A stretch of 7,693 bases of DNA from Saprospiraceae bacterium (GTDB taxonomy: Bacteria; Bacteroidota; Bacteroidia; Chitinophagales; Saprospiraceae): assembly GCA_016787375.1 (NCBI GenBank), contig JAEUUM010000023.1:1-7693 (forward strand), read 5' to 3'. The notes beneath the pieces were generated by a model that made no database searches, was not told where the DNA came from, and worked only from the letters and a program-made list of their open reading frames with translations. Every line of letters begins with the position of its first letter. The stretch's first letter is position 1. The position numbers were made by a program, and so were the translations under genes. Shown here piece after piece: positions 5,311-7,693 of this stretch.

Positions 5311-7693
5311 ATGAAAAAAATCGTCAAAAAGCTATTAATCATCTCCACTATATTTTTCGGAATACTCTTATCCGCAGCGATTATTTTACCTTTTGTGTTT
5401 AAAGACAAAATTAAGGCTACAGCAATGGAGGACATCAATAAAAACCTTGATGCCATTGTCACTGTTGGAGATATTGATGTAACTTTAATTAGAACATTTC
5501 CATTTTTGGGAGTTCAATTTGATGAAATAAGTGTTTTTGGTAAAAAGGAATTTGCAGGAGTGCCGTTATTTTCTGCTGACAATTTGTCCTTAGGTTTTAA
5601 TCTAATGTCAGTTATCAAGGGTGAAAAACCAATGAAAATAAGGCAAATTACTCTCAAAAAGCCCCTCATTAATATTCAAATTCTTCAAAACGGAAAAGCT
5701 AATTATCAGATTTCAAAAGATACAAGCTCCAAGTCCGGTAACAACGAAGATTTTAGACTTCTGCTAAAAAAGTATGAAATTATAGATGGCACCATTGTTT
5801 ACAATGACAAAAGCTCGGGCATATATACTGAAATGAAAGGATTGAATCATGAAGGATCGGGTGATTTTTCAACTTCTCTGTTTGACCTCACTACCAAAAC
5901 ATCTTGTAAAAGCATGACCTTAGCCAATGGAGCTATGACCTATCTGAGCAATGCAAAGGTGGATCATAACGCAACACTTTTAGCTGATATGCTGAATAAC
6001 AAATTTACCTTCAAGAAAAACTCACTCAAATTAAACGAAATCGAATTACTTGCTGATGGATTTGTAAAATTGGCCGATACATACAAGGAAATGGATTTGA
6101 GTTTCAGCTCCCCTAATAATTCGTTTAAAAACTTTTTAAGCCTTGTGCCCGGCGCTTATACTACTGATTTTAAAGATGTTAAAACTGAAGGAGATTTTAA
6201 AATTAAAGGAAAGGTCAAAGGAAAATTGAGCGAAACAACCATTCCATCATTTGATATTTTAATCAATATTAACAAGGCGATGGTCAAATATCCAACATTG
6301 CCCAAGACCATAAAAAATATAAATGCTAACATTAGCCTTTTAAATAATGGTGATCAGCCTGATCAAACCATTGTCAACATAAACCCTTTGAATTTGAGCA
6401 TCGATAATAATCCTTTTGAAATTTTACTATTGCTCAAGACACCCGTTTCGGACCCTGATATAGATGCAAGATTTAAAGGCACGCTCAATCTAGGTGATTT
6501 ATCACAGGCATTCCCTATTCAAAACCTAAGAGAATTAAAAGGTACATTAATTACAGATGTGACCATGAAAGCGAAAAACTCAGATATAGAAAATCAACGC
6601 TATCAAAATGTCAATGTATCAGGACATATCATAGCAACTAATTTTCTTGCCAATTACAAACCTTACCCTACGATAATAATAGATAAAGGGAATATCCTGT
6701 TTTCACCAAAGAATATTAGCATACAGGAATTTGCAGGAAAATTGGGGGCAAGTGATGTTCAAGGAACTGGTAAAATCGATAATTTCATGGCATACTTTTC
6801 ACCTAAATTGACCATGAAAGGTGATTTTAACCTAAGAAGTACTTTTTTCAATGCTAATGAATGGTTAAAAGCAATGGAAACCAGCGATAAACAAACAATG
6901 TCTAAGGAACCCGATGGTGCCAACCTGAATAATGAAGTTTTTGATCGATTTGATTTTGGATTAAAAGCATCTATCGGAAAAATGTTATATGATGAATACC
7001 AGATTAACCAAATGGTTATTGACGGAAATATGAAACCCAATGACCTTCTGGTTAGAAGACTTGGTTTCACAATGGGCACGAGTGATTTCAATGCCAGCGG
7101 AAGTATTCAGAATATTTTCAACTGGATGTTTAAAAATCAAACCTTAGGAGGGAACATCTCATTTAGCTCAAAATACCTCGATGTAAATCAGTTTATGCAA
7201 GCTGAACCATCAAAAACCGTATCTAAGCCCGAACCTATTTCAATTCCGGCGAATATCAAAATGAATATAAAAACTGAAATCTCCAAAATGTTATATACCA
7301 ATATGACCTTGAATAATGTTTCAGGCATCCTGGTTGTAGCTGATCAGAGTGTAAAAATAGTGGGTGGAAAGTCTGAGACATTAGGTGGTAAAATGAACAT
7401 AAGTGGTGGCTATAACAGCAAAGACATCGCTAAACCCGGTTTTGATATAATTTTAGGTTTACAGAAAATCAGTTTTCAAGATGCTTTTAAAACTTTCAAC
7501 ACCATCCAAAAACTTGCACCTATCGCACAATACATATCAGGTAGCTTCAACACAGATCTCAATATGTCAGGTTTGTTAACAAATGAAATGACGCCTGATT
7601 TTAATACATTGCAAGCTGATGGCTATCTTGAAACCGTAAGTGCTCTGATTAAAAATTTTAAACCCCTGAATGATATCGGAAACAAACTCAATG
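5311..7693 (+). CDS. AsmA-family envelope protein (3' end outside window)
   Basis: Open from ATG 5311 through the right edge with no stop: 794 codons plus one base, so the C-terminus is missing. Bacteroidota members usually run about 850-1000 residues. Residues 1-7 are basic (MKKIVKK), followed by one membrane span at ~8-30, giving an inner-membrane anchor with a large periplasmic part. The AsmA N-terminal signature is visible: VTVGDIDVTLI..FP.LGV.FDEISV (50-76), LFSADNLSLGFNLMSVIKGEKP.KI..I.L.KP.I.I (86-122) and NGKANY (127-132). The C-terminal AsmA-like region includes YLDVNQFM (~620) and KTFNTIQKLAPIAQYISGSF (~729-748). AsmA/TamB-like proteins form long beta-rich grooves linked to outer-membrane lipid traffic and integrity; that role is inferred here. 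The ATG has no Shine-Dalgarno but an A-rich leader (aatcaaaaca), usual for the phylum. It is divergent from rnd. Confidence 0.9.
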   Translation, partial: MKKIVKKLLIISTIFFGILLSAAIILPFVFKDKIKATAMEDINKNLDAIVTVGDIDVTLIRTFPFLGVQFDEISVFGKKEFAGVPLFSADNLSLGFNLMSVIKGEKPMKIRQITLKKPLINIQILQNGKANYQISKDTSSKSGNNEDFRLLLKKYEIIDGTIVYNDKSSGIYTEMKGLNHEGSGDFSTSLFDLTTKTSCKSMTLANGAMTYLSNAKVDHNATLLADMLNNKFTFKKNSLKLNEIELLADGFVKLADTYKEMDLSFSSPNNSFKNFLSLVPGAYTTDFKDVKTEGDFKIKGKVKGKLSETTIPSFDILININKAMVKYPTLPKTIKNINANISLLNNGDQPDQTIVNINPLNLSIDNNPFEILLLLKTPVSDPDIDARFKGTLNLGDLSQAFPIQNLRELKGTLITDVTMKAKNSDIENQRYQNVNVSGHIIATNFLANYKPYPTIIIDKGNILFSPKNISIQEFAGKLGASDVQGTGKIDNFMAYFSPKLTMKGDFNLRSTFFNANEWLKAMETSDKQTMSKEPDGANLNNEVFDRFDFGLKASIGKMLYDEYQINQMVIDGNMKPNDLLVRRLGFTMGTSDFNASGSIQNIFNWMFKNQTLGGNISFSSKYLDVNQFMQAEPSKTVSKPEPISIPANIKMNIKTEISKMLYTNMTLNNVSGILVVADQSVKIVGGKSETLGGKMNISGGYNSKDIAKPGFDIILGLQKISFQDAFKTFNTIQKLAPIAQYISGSFNTDLNMSGLLTNEMTPDFNTLQADGYLETVSALIKNFKPLNDIGNKLN

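Noticed and set aside
5235..5462. 76-codon upstream extension of the rnd reading frame, including a hydrophobic segment
   Set aside because: It overlaps the start of the divergent AsmA-family gene, has low-complexity LVLVLVL coding from the tandem hexamers, and lies outside the homology to RNase D, which starts at ATG 5234.
6759..7091. 110-codon open frame on the minus strand
   Set aside because: It lies wholly within the well-supported AsmA-family coding region and shows no recognisable domain.
1..7693. Defence system, CRISPR array, mobile element, tRNA or other RNA gene
   Set aside because: No spaced direct repeats, terminal inverted repeats, transposase motifs or tRNA-like structures were seen. 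Nearly all of the window is accounted for by four coding regions of known families.

Overview
The window looks like chromosomal sequence of a member of the Bacteroidota. The base composition is AT-rich, roughly one third G+C by eye. Start codons are preceded by A/T-rich leaders without clear Shine-Dalgarno motifs. Two predicted secreted proteins end in type IX secretion system (T9SS, Por) C-terminal sorting domains with the typical 'PNPA' entry motif. The strand pattern and gene types suggest an aerobic or environmental lineage of the Saprospirales/Chitinophagales/Flavobacteriia kind, but the exact lineage cannot be read from this sequence.

Layout from left to right: (1) positions 2-2398, plus strand, a large CotH-kinase-like secreted protein with a lamin-tail domain and a T9SS tail. 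(2) positions 2403-3977, minus strand, convergent with the first gene across only 4 bases, a secreted protein of seven ~58-residue repeats (probably a seven-bladed beta-propeller) with a T9SS tail. (3) positions 4047-5234, minus strand, ribonuclease D (rnd), 69 bases upstream of the repeat protein and in the same direction. (4) positions 5311-7693, plus strand, divergent from rnd across 76 bases, an AsmA-family envelope protein that runs open off the right edge.

The four genes do not form an obvious pathway. Two are probable T9SS cargo proteins for the cell surface or medium, one is a cytoplasmic 3'-5' exoribonuclease for RNA processing, and one is an inner-membrane-anchored periplasmic protein of the AsmA type associated with outer-membrane maintenance or lipid traffic. 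No T9SS machinery gene, RNA gene, mobile element or CRISPR array is visible, and no stretch longer than 300 bases lacks a gene. I see no convincing new system. The points that most merit a second look are the regular seven-fold repeat architecture, the CotH/lamin-tail/T9SS fusion, a 10-T run inside the CotH gene, and a short tandem hexamer in the rnd/AsmA divergent promoter region.
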